Source of the DNA: Dactylorhiza incarnata
Lineage: Eukaryota > Streptophyta > Magnoliopsida > Asparagales > Orchidaceae
Assembly (NCBI GenBank): GCA_033032865.1
Contig: JAWHQI010000276.1
Coordinates: 2,108,001-2,172,000, forward strand
Reading direction: 5' to 3'
DNA length: 64,000 nucleotides
Below, piece by piece: positions 55,536-64,000 of this stretch (within the stretch, counting starts at the first letter, position 1; every line of letters starts with the position of its first letter). Below the pieces are notes generated by a model, which saw only the letters and a list, made by a program, of their open reading frames with translations, had not been told where the DNA came from and did no database searches. The position numbers and the translations under genes were made by a program.

Positions 55536-57248
55536 GTTGAGTCGCAGAAGGGGGTCGGAGTATCCCTTGCCTGGACAGTCTTCGTGGATGGAGCCTCAGG
55601 AAGAAACTCTTCCGGAGATGGAGTTATCTTAATCAATCCTAATGGGGTAAGATTGGATCAGGCACTGAAGTTCTACTTTCAAGTGACGAATAACCAGGAG
55701 GAATATGAGGCTTTGCTAGCCGGTCTTAAGTTTGCCAGAGAGCTGGGGATTGATGATGTCAAAGTTTTTACAGATTCTTTAGTAATGGCTTCTCAAGTGA
55801 ATGGAACTTTCGAAACTAGAGATAGTATTTTAAAGCGATACCTAACTCTGGTAAAAATCGAGGTAGGAAAGTTTAAAAGCTTTACTATTGAACATATTCC
55901 AAGGGGTGAGAACGTGGAAGCAGATGAATTGGCAAAGTTTGGACTTCTCTCGGGAGGAACAACTTCGGAATTGTTTCGCCCAACAATTGAAGAAGGAGAG
56001 GTTATGGAGATTGATCAGCATCCATCTTGGATGGATCCATTTGTTCTATATCTTTCGACCGAAAAGCTCCAGTCAACGGTAAAGGATAGGAAAAGTTTCA
56101 AACGGAAGGCAGCTAACTATTATCTTGTTGCAGGAGTGCTTTATAGAAGAACTTTCCTTTCACCATTAGCACGGTGTGTTTCGGAAGAGGAGATTCCAAT
56201 GGTCCTTCAGGAGGTTCATTCTGGAGAATGTGGAAGTCATTCTGGGGCTAGAACTTTGGAGAAAAGAATCTTGAGGCAAGGCTATTTTTGGCCCCAAATG
56301 AGGAAGGATGCGGAAAAATTTGCTAAGAAATGTGTCAAGTGCCAGAAGTTTGCTCCTCTTCAAAATCAGCCAGCTCAGCAACTCAAATCAATAGCAACCC
56401 CATGGTCGTTTGCAGTTTGGGGGATGGATTTGATTGGGCCTTTTCCCATGGCAAGTGGGCAACGTCGATATATTATTGTCATGATTGACTACTTCAGCAA
56501 ATGGATAGAAGCCAAAGCATTGGCCAAAATTACTACTCAAGCCGTGAAGAATTTTATTTGGGGGGAGATAGTATGTCGGCACGGAATTCCAATGGCAATC
56601 ATCACAGATAACGGTTCTCAGTTCAATAATTCAACTCTTATTAATTTCTGCAATCAAATTGGCATTGAGCTACGTTTCGCTTCCGTGCATCATCCTAGAA
56701 GCAATGAGCAGGTGGAAGCCGCCAACAAACTTATCATAAATCTTTTAAAAAAGAAGGTAGAAAATGTCAGGGGCAACTGGGCAGAACAACTACCTTCAGT
56801 CTTATGGGCCTTGAGGACAACTCCAAGTTCTGCCACTGGAGAGACCCCTTTCAAATTGTCGCATGGTTCCGAGGCTCTTATTCCAGTGGAGTTCGAAGTG
56901 AAAAGCCCAAGAGTATTATTAGCACGACAGAACCAAATTGATTGGATGGAAGAAAATGATGAGGAGTTAAAATGTAGCCTTGACTTAATTGAGGAATTAC
57001 GAGATACGGCAATCATCAGACAAGAAGAGGTGAAAAGGAGGATGGCGAAGCTATTCAATAAAAATGTAAGAACCAAAGAATTCGATGTTGGGGATCTGGT
57101 CTTGAAAAAAGTAGATATAGCAGCAAGAGCCGGTTCAGTTGGAAAGCTTAACCCAAACTGGGCGGGGCCGTTCGTGGTGAAGAGTGTACTTAAAAATGGT
57201 GCTTATCATCTCCAAACTTATGAAGGAGAAGAAAGTCCTCATTCATGA
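55536..57248 (+). CDS. G pol: archaeal-type RNase H and integrase
   Basis: Open frame of about 570 codons up to the stop at 57248; it is the second half of pol, not an independent gene. Second RNase H: 'TVFVDGASGRNSSGDGVILINPNG', 'NNQEEYEALLAGLKFARELGI', 'VFTDSLVMASQV', 'ENVEADELAKF', with catalytic D-E-D visible. Integrase: zinc HHCC ('HSGECGSHSGARTL...CVKCQ'), catalytic D in 'WGMDLIGPFP', D in 'ITDNGSQF', E in 'NEQVEAANK', then 'NWAEQLPSVLWALRTTP' and 'FDVGDLVLKKV' (C-terminal GPF-like domain, 'NWAGPFVV'). No chromodomain, as expected for Tat. All key residues are intact. Confidence 0.9.
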   Translation, partial: VESQKGVGVSLAWTVFVDGASGRNSSGDGVILINPNGVRLDQALKFYFQVTNNQEEYEALLAGLKFARELGIDDVKVFTDSLVMASQVNGTFETRDSILKRYLTLVKIEVGKFKSFTIEHIPRGENVEADELAKFGLLSGGTTSELFRPTIEEGEVMEIDQHPSWMDPFVLYLSTEKLQSTVKDRKSFKRKAANYYLVAGVLYRRTFLSPLARCVSEEEIPMVLQEVHSGECGSHSGARTLEKRILRQGYFWPQMRKDAEKFAKKCVKCQKFAPLQNQPAQQLKSIATPWSFAVWGMDLIGPFPMASGQRRYIIVMIDYFSKWIEAKALAKITTQAVKNFIWGEIVCRHGIPMAIITDNGSQFNNSTLINFCNQIGIELRFASVHHPRSNEQVEAANKLIINLLKKKVENVRGNWAEQLPSVLWALRTTPSSATGETPFKLSHGSEALIPVEFEVKSPRVLLARQNQIDWMEENDEELKCSLDLIEELRDTAIIRQEEVKRRMAKLFNKNVRTKEFDVGDLVLKKVDIAARAGSVGKLNPNWAGPFVVKSVLKNGAYHLQTYEGEESPHS

Positions 57249-57662
57249 AGCGGAGATGATCTCAAGCTCTTCTTTTCTTAAAAGTTCGTATCTAGTTCAC
57301 TCATTCTTTTTCTCACTTTTCTTCTCTCAAACATCACGCAGATATTATTAAAACATTCACAATGTGCATAATGAACAACAAGTCTTAAAGATAAGTTGTT
57401 TTTTGAAAGCCAAAAACCTGTCAAGTGAGACATCGACGGATCCTACTTTCCCCCTCGGCTTGTTACCTCGACGTGTAATTCTGCCAGGACCATAGATATC
57501 GGGGAGATTTCGAATCTGTGTAGCAGTAGCTCTCCAAGCTCGAGCGGTGGAAGATTAGGATACCGGGTCCTTGCTGACATCTGGCACACCTCAGCATATC
57601 AAGGAGGTCTAGGTGGCTGGCTCAGCTCTGTCATGCATTGGGAAGGACATTGTTACGATCTT
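57249..57662 (+). other. G post-integrase spacer, first part
   Basis: No gene. Contains blocks shared with E bases 60-330 ('gagacatcg', 'aaggaggtctaggtg'). Confidence 0.6.
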
Positions 57663-57908
57663 AATGATCTTTCAGGGAAAGCAATGTCGGTGTAGCCTCC
57701 GCGGCATGACCACACCTGCCCTACCGATCATTTTGATCTGTAACTCTCGAATACTCGTTGAAGCGTGGTTAGGTAAGGGGCGGCCAGAAACATCTATGAC
57801 CGTCGCCTGAACCTTAGATTGGCAAGTTTGCAACAAACTCGGTGATCCTTTAAGAAAAGCAATGTCGGTATAGCCTCCGCGGCATGACCACACCAGCCCT
57901 ATGGATCA
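57663..57908 (+). repeat. Two hairpin units with a conserved loop (element G)
   Basis: AATGATC (57663-57669) pairs with GATCATT (57726-57732), and TGATCC (57843-57848) with GGATCA (57903-57908). Both enclose 'aaagcaatgtcggt(g/a)tagcctccgcggcatgaccacacc'. Same family and position as the four units of element E. Confidence 0.8.
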
Positions 57909-58820
57909 TTTTTGAGATCCTTTTTCTCATCTTCTTCTTACTATAAAATCCTATTCATCCCTTTGTACTGGGATCGGGCGGTCAGCAATTTATGAGACCG
58001 CATGTTCTTCTTTCCTACTCTTTCTCCAAAGAGCGATCTGAGTCATTTAAGATCACCGGGCATAATTTTTTCAGGATAATTGAGGTCGCTATTCGGGAAT
58101 CTCTTGTGCCAGCTTGATAGAGGTCGGCCCGGTCTTAGTAAGATCGAGATCCCGATGTTCCCTGTTATTCCAAGCTATATGGAATGATCATGATTTTTTA
58201 TTCCTCACCAAATGAATGTTGGGTTTTCTTCAAGATGGCGGTCTGTATATAATATGATCGCTAAACTGGAATTTATGAGGAGTGATTATTTTCCTTTCTA
58301 AGTAATGATCTTGGTTATCAAGGGCTCGTCAAACGGGTTTCCTGAAAGTCATTTGGGCGCCGATCATCCAGAGTTTGACGAGTTCGAATCATCTTCAAGT
58401 TATAGTTTCCTTATATTGCGACCTGTGTAATCTGAGACCGCATAACTATTATGGATAAGTTGGTTACTTTCTGATCAAACAGTTAGAGTTGCTGAATTTC
58501 CTTTTATTAGCGATCTGATTATCTTGAGATCGCAAAGAAGTCTTGTTTATATAAAGTTTCGGTTTTCCTTCAAGATCTTTAGTGTCTTTTCCAAAAGATC
58601 GCCACCTGAAGCTGTTCAATCATAAAAGGAAAATATTTGATAAACCTAAGGCATTGAGATCGAATGCCGATTCTAACTTAGGAGAACAAATAAATCAAAC
58701 ATCAGAAACAAATTCATTCACTTAGACAGATTTAACAAAAATACAATCTTTAATATTCTGAAATGTCTACTACAACGAGACCGCTCGGTCTCCCAAAAAG
58801 AAAAAAGGAAAAATTACAAT
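57909..58820 (+). other. G spacer with GCGRTCT/AGAYCGC inverted repeats
   Basis: No gene. Inverted repeats GCGGTC/GACCGC (57978-57983/57996-58001), GCGATCT/AGATCGC (58510-58516/58527-58533) and GAGACCG/CGGTCTC (58777-58783/58786-58792), and many half sites. In the minus sense the last part is the 3' flank of the antisense gene. Confidence 0.7.
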
Positions 58821-59613
58821 TTATTCTCTCTTTGATCTCTTAGAAGACCGCTCGCTCGAGGGGGAAGAACCAGTTTCTGCGGAAGATTCTTTTAAACTAT
58901 TCCCTGGGATTCTAGATCCAGAGCTTGAGCCCGAACTGGAATCCAGGCCCAGGTTATAGCGGCTTCCACTTTCTTCGTCTTCGATCACCACGTCTTCATC
59001 TTGACCTGCGGTCTCCTCAGCAGCATCCGCGGTCTCTTCAGCAGTCACAGATTGTTCTTCAATTCTCTGTGCCGCATCAGGGAAGAGATCGGCAAACGAG
59101 ATATCTTTGAATTCTTCAGTAAATCCACCGCGATTGCGAACCTCATCCAGCACCTGGTCAGTGGTCTCTTTTATATGGTGCATCATAGCCCTCTGGAAAG
59201 ATGGATTTTCAGGATCATAGGCTGCCTTTTCAAATTGCTGCCAAAAGGAAATATATTAGACCGCGCGATCACAAGTAATGCATTCATAAAATATAGGTAA
59301 AATTCTCACCTTTCTTTCCTCTTGCAAAGCAGTTATTTCATCCAGAGGCTGCGAAGAGACCGCCCCATATGGTGGTTCAGGATGGTGCTTCTAGCGGTCA
59401 CTTGAGCACAGAGATCGGGGAGCTCTTCGGTCTCAATTCTCAATATTTCGTTTGTATTCTTTCTCCCGTACAAAGCCGAAGTGACCGCGTATGCGTGACG
59501 GGTGTAACATGTAAGATCTCTTTTTCCAAAACCCATTCGGGTACTTGAAAACTCAAACCTCTCCCGTATCGCACGGTTGAGGTGGACCTTCACCCAGAAT
59601 CGCTGCCTTGCGG
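58821..59613 (-). pseudogene. Antisense gene aORF-a of element G (5' end cut by I)
   Basis: Homologue of E aORF-a. Exon 2 begins after the acceptor TTTTGGCAG at 59251 and reads 'FEKAAYDPENPSFQRAMM', '...FKDISFADLFPDAAQRIEE', then an acidic tail ending 'SSERSSKRSKRE' at 58821. Exon 1 ends before a GTGAGA donor near 59310 with 'ITALQEERK', and upstream reads 'SALYGRKNTNEILRIETEEL', which aligns with 'IAMLGRRNFRRLRKIPEEEL' of E. A one-base shift lies near 59335. The N-terminal two-thirds is missing: element I begins at 59614. Function unknown; basic C-terminal patch as in E. Confidence 0.65.
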
Positions 59614-61395
59614 TGTCACCAACACTCGGGTTGACTAACACCACTCAGCACCAACCCTGCCGGCTATACGATCATAAGTAAAATATGCCAAAAAGTAAGT
59701 ACATAAAAGAAGGCATGTCCACAATCACAGCATCATATAAATTGAAAACAGAAAGTCCATAAGAGAAGTACAACTAAAGGGGCTTAAACCCGATACATAT
59801 GCAAAGTAATGTACTATCTCTCTCTCTCTCTACAACATGCGGAAGTCTACAACAAAAGCTCTCAAAAAGCGGAAATCTAACTATCTAATCATCAACCTGT
59901 GGCGTCGTGGTAGTGCGCTGCATCTGCTGCTCAGGTCCTGCCATCTCATCCTGCTGCACGCGGGACAACTCTGCCTCCTCGGACTCCTGCGGTCGCACTG
60001 ACCGTTAGTCATAAAGACTAAGCCGTTTTGTCCTCGCCTCCCTCCACGACTCCTAGGCACCGAGCGGGAGGAAGAAGCGGAGGACAAACAAGGGGTAAAC
60101 AAGAAGGTGGTGACATGGCACTACTCTAGCAGGTATAAGTAAAGAAGTAAAATCTAGCTAGCAGTATAGTGCAGGTATAAGGCAGTAAAGTAGAGCAATG
60201 AAGTAAGCAGTAAGTAGAAGGAAACGCAGTGCAGTAAGTAAATCTAAACTACCATCACAGATTCGTACCTTCACTTAATGAACGCCCATACGACATATAA
60301 GTTAAGATGTCCAGGTAACCCATCATATAAAAGAGCCCATACTAATTTATATGATGGGGGTATGCTATGTGTATGTTATGTTATGCTATGGTTATGATGT
60401 TTTAATGAATTTATGCAATGTGACTCACCCACACGACTCTATGCGCACAGACCTTTATAGTTCCAAATTTGTTTGAAAGGAAGCCAACCTTTCGGGTACC
60501 GACCGTCGTGGCTCACGGTGGCAGTGGATCGAGCACTCCACATCCTAGGTGGGTATGGTCACTACCAAGCCTAGACCTCATGTACGCCTCAACGCTAATA
60601 ACACAACAGCGGAGCTCCTGCGTACTCTTGCTGGAATCAACCAGACTTTAAGGTCGGGGTGGGTTATTAGGGATTGTCCTCCAGACCGCGGTACTCAAAC
60701 TTACCGGCCCTCTAAACCTCACCCTCACCTGAGTCAACGTACTACCGTTGGTGACACGACTAGCCTAGTACCGAAGACTCGCCACTATTTGAATAAGTAA
60801 TAGGTGTTAACATGTCCACCCGAGCTTCCAGCTCAGGGACTAACACACAAGCTGATCCAACCCATCTCCTTCCCGGAGGAGATCCATACCAGTCTGCATA
60901 TCCACTTAGGCTACTCTTGCCTACAATTTAGTTCGTGTTATATTTAGGGTGAATCTTGGACTTCCCGCGGTGTACTCCATAAGGGGCCCCTAACGGTACT
61001 ACAGATCAATGGGCTCAACCCCATAATCCTCTTCAAGACAATTACTTTAGTTGGTGATTAATGTTTGGTTCACCCTTCATCATTACATATAGTTAAAGTG
61101 ACTTAGCTCATCCCTCGTCCCACCCAATCGGGTTGGACGTACCTTCATTCCTTCTACGTTAACTCTAGGACCACCCCACAAGTATCCCTAGGATTGACCC
61201 TCCTTGAATCATGGTGTGCTACATCTCATTTACTGATTGGATATACCTCCTAAACCTAACTTAGGGGTCTGAATTGTCTAGAACTCAAAATTCTATTTTT
61301 ACTAAACGCAGACCACAAATTTGAACTATCCACCAACCCCATAAGGGAACCCTTCTAAAAATTCATCACCAGGGTCTCTAATAATTAAACAAAAA

Positions 61396-61709
61396 CTACA
61401 GATAACCAAGTATCACATCATTGCCCCAAGATTTGATATTTTAAACAGATTAAATACTCATAAGGATGTAAAATCCATTTTCTACATGAGGTACATGAAA
61501 TATAATTCTACAAGCCTCCAAATAATTATCATGGGCATATATTGACCCTAAACTACAGATAACCAAGTATCACATCATTGCCCTATGATTTGATATTTTA
61601 AAAAGATTAAATACTCATAAGGATGTAAAATCCACTTTCTACATGAGGTACATGAAATATAATTCTGCAAGACTCCAAATAATTTTCATGGCCATATATT
61701 TTCATGGCC
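61396..61709. repeat. 157-bp tandem duplication in element I
   Basis: 'ctacagataaccaagtatc' begins at 61396 and again at 61553; the two 157-base copies differ at several positions, so the duplication is not new. 'ttttcatggccatatatt' is itself doubled at the right end. Confidence 0.8.
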
Positions 61710-62187
61710 ATATATTAACCCCATGATTTGGTATTTATCAAAATTAATTTCCCTTAAGCTAGCAAGTACTTAGAATTTCCTACACAAGGAATAATGCCCC
61801 AATAAATCATTACAAAATTACTATAGTTCATTTTCATCCCTAATCAGCCACTGATGGAGTTTCAACACCATACAAGGTCCTATGACCATGCATTTCATTT
61901 TATTAAGGAAAAGGTGACAATTTCATTTATTAGGAAGAAAATACTTAAACACCTCTAAAAACTCTCATTTAATTAACTAGGTCATTTTATGCATCTACAA
62001 ACTTATCCACAAAGTTCTAAGCCAAGGCTAGAACAATTGGTCCTAAGTCCTTCACAAATCCCCACTTTGCACCCTTAAGGATTCACCCTTAGGGTTTTAG
62101 GTCACACCACCCTAATGGCTCCAAATGGACCATTAGGGTGTGACTCAAGCCTTTGTATATCCATACATACATAACAATCATGATGGG

Positions 62188-62315
62188 ACCAAAGTTTGGT
62201 GTCATTTGGACATCAAGTGCTCCAAATGGAGTGAAATTTTAGGCAAGCACTACGCATGTACTAAGGAGTATGCCACCAAAGTTTGGTGTCATTTGGACAT
62301 CAAGTGCTCCAAAAA
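62188..62315. repeat. Short direct repeat in element I
   Basis: 'accaaagtttggtgtcattt' and the following 'ggacatcaagtgctccaaa' occur at 62188 and again 87 bases later at 62275. Confidence 0.8.
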
Positions 62316-63572
62316 TCAACTTAATTTAAATATCATAATTACCACAAAAACCCTAAGTAAAAGTGTCCACCAAGGGCTGCCCCTTTGGCAGGGGGTGTTT
62401 CTTGGGTATACCAAGCCATGGTTAAAAGCACAACTCTAAATGTTGAAGGGTTTTACCTAGGTAATTTTTCTAATGGACTGACCTAGTGTAGGACCAGTTC
62501 TAGTAAAACAGCTCTCTAGGGAACTGTAGGTCACCAAATGACCTAAACTTAAAACCAAATGAAAGTTAAGACCAAGGCCTACAACTTTCATGTTGGGCAC
62601 TTTTTCTAATTCAGCCATTAGGATGCCCTAATTATTTATTGAAGTTGACTAATCATTAAGGGCAGAATAGCATAGCTTGGAATTAAATAAATATCAAAAA
62701 TAATTGATCTGCACGGATCTTACAGCACCTCCAAGGGCATTCAGGTCGTCTTCCTCCTTGAGCCGGCGGCCAGGATTGTTCCCGACCTGGGCCATCTTTC
62801 TTCCTCCTTTCCCGGCCACCTGGTGGCCACCACGGCCGGCCACCACCGCCACCACCTTCGTGGTGGTCGGGGCTACAACTCCCGGCGACATGGCGGTCGG
62901 AGGAGGCGTTTCCCGGCGGTCCTAGGTGACACAAATCAAGGCGAAATCCATGGATTTTGGAGATGGATCTGGGCTCAATTGAGCCCGATCCTTCAGCATT
63001 AAGTGATGAGAAGCTAGCATGAGGGGAGGGGAGGAGAAACGAACCGAGATTGGGGCGTGGCGGCGGCTCCGGTGGCGGTTCACCATGGAAGTTGTTGTCT
63101 CCGGCGGCCATGCCCAAATCCTCCATTCTCCACCTTTTCCTTAGCTCCAGGTGTCGTTCCCGACTGCTTTCTCCCTTCTGAAGCTAATGGAGTGGTGAGT
63201 TGGGAGGGAGGAGGCTTGTATAGACAGGTTTGAATTTCAAGCTCAAGGGGAAGGCTTGGCCGACCACTTGTCCTTCTCCCTGCTGCCTCCTGCTTCCCTC
63301 TGGGTCCAGCCCAGAACAACAGCAATCAGGGATGTCCCCTAGGCTGATTGGGGTTGAGTGTGGAAGGAGGCGAGGGTGCTTTTGCTTTTCTCTTTTGGTT
63401 CCCTTCTTCTCTCTCCACCTTTTCTACCTTAATTGGGCTAACTCAAGGTTGGGCTTGCCCAACCAGCTACCAAGGGGCTTGCTTGGTCCTTTGATTGGTG
63501 TTAGGCCAAATGATTTGGCTTGGGTCAAGTGTTTGTGGCTATGTCACCTAGATTGGGTTTAATTCATAAATG

Positions 63573-63903
63573 TTGACTTTGACTTTGACTTGGTCAACAT
63601 GATGAGTGGGATGGACCCACTAGATTGTCTTGGGTCCCTTGACACTACCCAAGGTTGGTTGGTCCATGGTGGGGCTCTAATTGGTTCAATTTAATCAAAG
63701 GGTGTAAATTTGACCAAAATTGTGTAAAGTTTGACTTTTGTCAATTGGGGTCAATTGGTCCCACCATGAGGGGGCTTTTTGGTCCATTGTGTTCCTTAAG
63801 GTGCTTAGAGTGTGGTGGTAAGGTCAATTTGAACATTTGAGGGTCAATTGAACCCTAATTGACTTAGTTTGGTTAATGTTGACCTATTGTTGACTTTGGT
63901 CAA
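63573..63903. promoter_or_regulatory. Cluster of 15 TTGAC/GTCAA words (W-box core) in element I
   Basis: TTGAC or its complement occurs 15 times in 331 bases; fewer than one is expected by chance. Examples: 63573, 63579, 63585, 63593, 63639, 63710, 63731, 63740, 63750, 63823, 63843, 63859, 63879, 63890, 63899. TTGAC(C/T) is the core of the W-box bound by WRKY factors. If I is a minus-strand LTR the cluster lies upstream of its TATA-like box. Confidence 0.6.
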
Positions 63904-64000
63904 TTTCAAGCAATTGGGTCCCACCCAAGTGCAATTCTCAAGGTAATGGTCTTCCTTAGTGGTTAGGGTGGTATGGGGGAGGTTAATTTGGTGAATTGAG

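Larger units (their letters stand above)
32551..59613 (+). mobile_element. Tat-lineage Ty3/gypsy element G, split by H and C, cut by I
   Basis: Plus-strand element: 5' LTR (about 32.55 kb to 33582), gag (33638-34322 and 40968-41610), knuckle region, protease-RT (42151-43622), RT-RNase H (54768-55535), second RNase H and integrase (55584-57248), hairpin spacer, and an antisense gene (58821-59613). The second RNase H of archaeal type followed directly by integrase is diagnostic of the Tat lineage. Removing H and C restores frame at each point. The 3' end and 3' LTR are beyond element I. Several stops and frameshifts show it is no longer functional. Confidence 0.85.
59614..64000 (-). mobile_element. 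Element I: probable long LTR of a chromovirus
   Basis: Starts TGTCACCAACAC on the + strand, i.e. ends GTTGGTGACA on the minus strand as chromovirus LTRs do, exactly where the G antisense gene loses homology. More than 4.3 kb without a credible gene, with the same broad order as the F LTR: non-coding, then a GC-rich part (62700-63130), then A/T-rich, probably upstream sequence. A minus-strand TATACAAG (63215-63222) could be the TATA box. Its other end and any interior are outside the window, so this is an inference from terminus and composition. Confidence 0.45.

Noticed and set aside
62683..63126. 147-codon Pro/Gly-rich ORF
   Set aside because: GC-rich stretch open in several frames; position matches the GC-rich part of chromovirus LTRs.

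Overview
The window is plant nuclear DNA made entirely of nested LTR retrotransposons. I see no host gene, no tRNA or rRNA gene and no bacterial-type feature. Plant origin follows from the element types: Ty3/gypsy Tat-lineage elements with a second (archaeal-type) RNase H, a tRNA-Asp-primed Athila-like element, chromoviruses with multi-kilobase LTRs, and copia elements of a SIRE-like type with an extra ORF after pol. Such nesting suggests heterochromatin of a large angiosperm genome. The species cannot be told from the sequence.

Layout, left to right. E (1-7255, +) is the 3' part of a Tat/Retand-like element: hairpin-rich spacer, two spliced antisense genes, 3' LTR. It interrupts copia element A (7256-9256, -: gag fragment, primer site, 5' LTR). 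A interrupts chromovirus D (9257 to about 32.55 kb, -). D is also split by pol-less copia element B (11010-18487, TSD CATAG) and by F (20462-30765, TSD GCCAT), a chromovirus deletion derivative with 3.9-kb LTRs. Next is Tat element G (about 32.55 kb to 59613, +): 5' LTR, gag, protease, RT, two RNase H domains, integrase, hairpin spacer and an antisense gene. G is split by H (34323-40962, TSD ATGGT), an Athila-like element with one ORF and no pol, and by C (43623-54767, TSD TTATT), a full-length 11.1-kb SIRE-like copia element. From 59614 to the end lies I, probably a long chromovirus LTR on the minus strand. For B, C, F and H the host sequence rejoins exactly at the duplicated target bases, so the nesting order is directly readable.

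The least explained signal is a class of short inverted repeats. Six of the elements (A, B, C, E, G, H) carry their own palindromic motif: TTCGTCGA/TCGACGAA in C, TTGCGTCGA/TCGACGCAA in B, TCTCAG/CTGAGA in A, AAGCCG/CGGCTT and AGACCG/CGGTCT in E, GCGGTCT/AGACCGC in G, GCGCACGACC/GGTCGTGCGC in H. Arm bases differ between units, yet the arms often stay complementary. Units lie upstream of the TATA box in the LTR and, in B, C, E and G, also in internal spacers. The other strong signals are an antisense, intron-containing gene kept in two diverged Tat elements, and a set of loop-conserved, stem-variable hairpins after the integrase. No product in the window can be assigned a cellular role.
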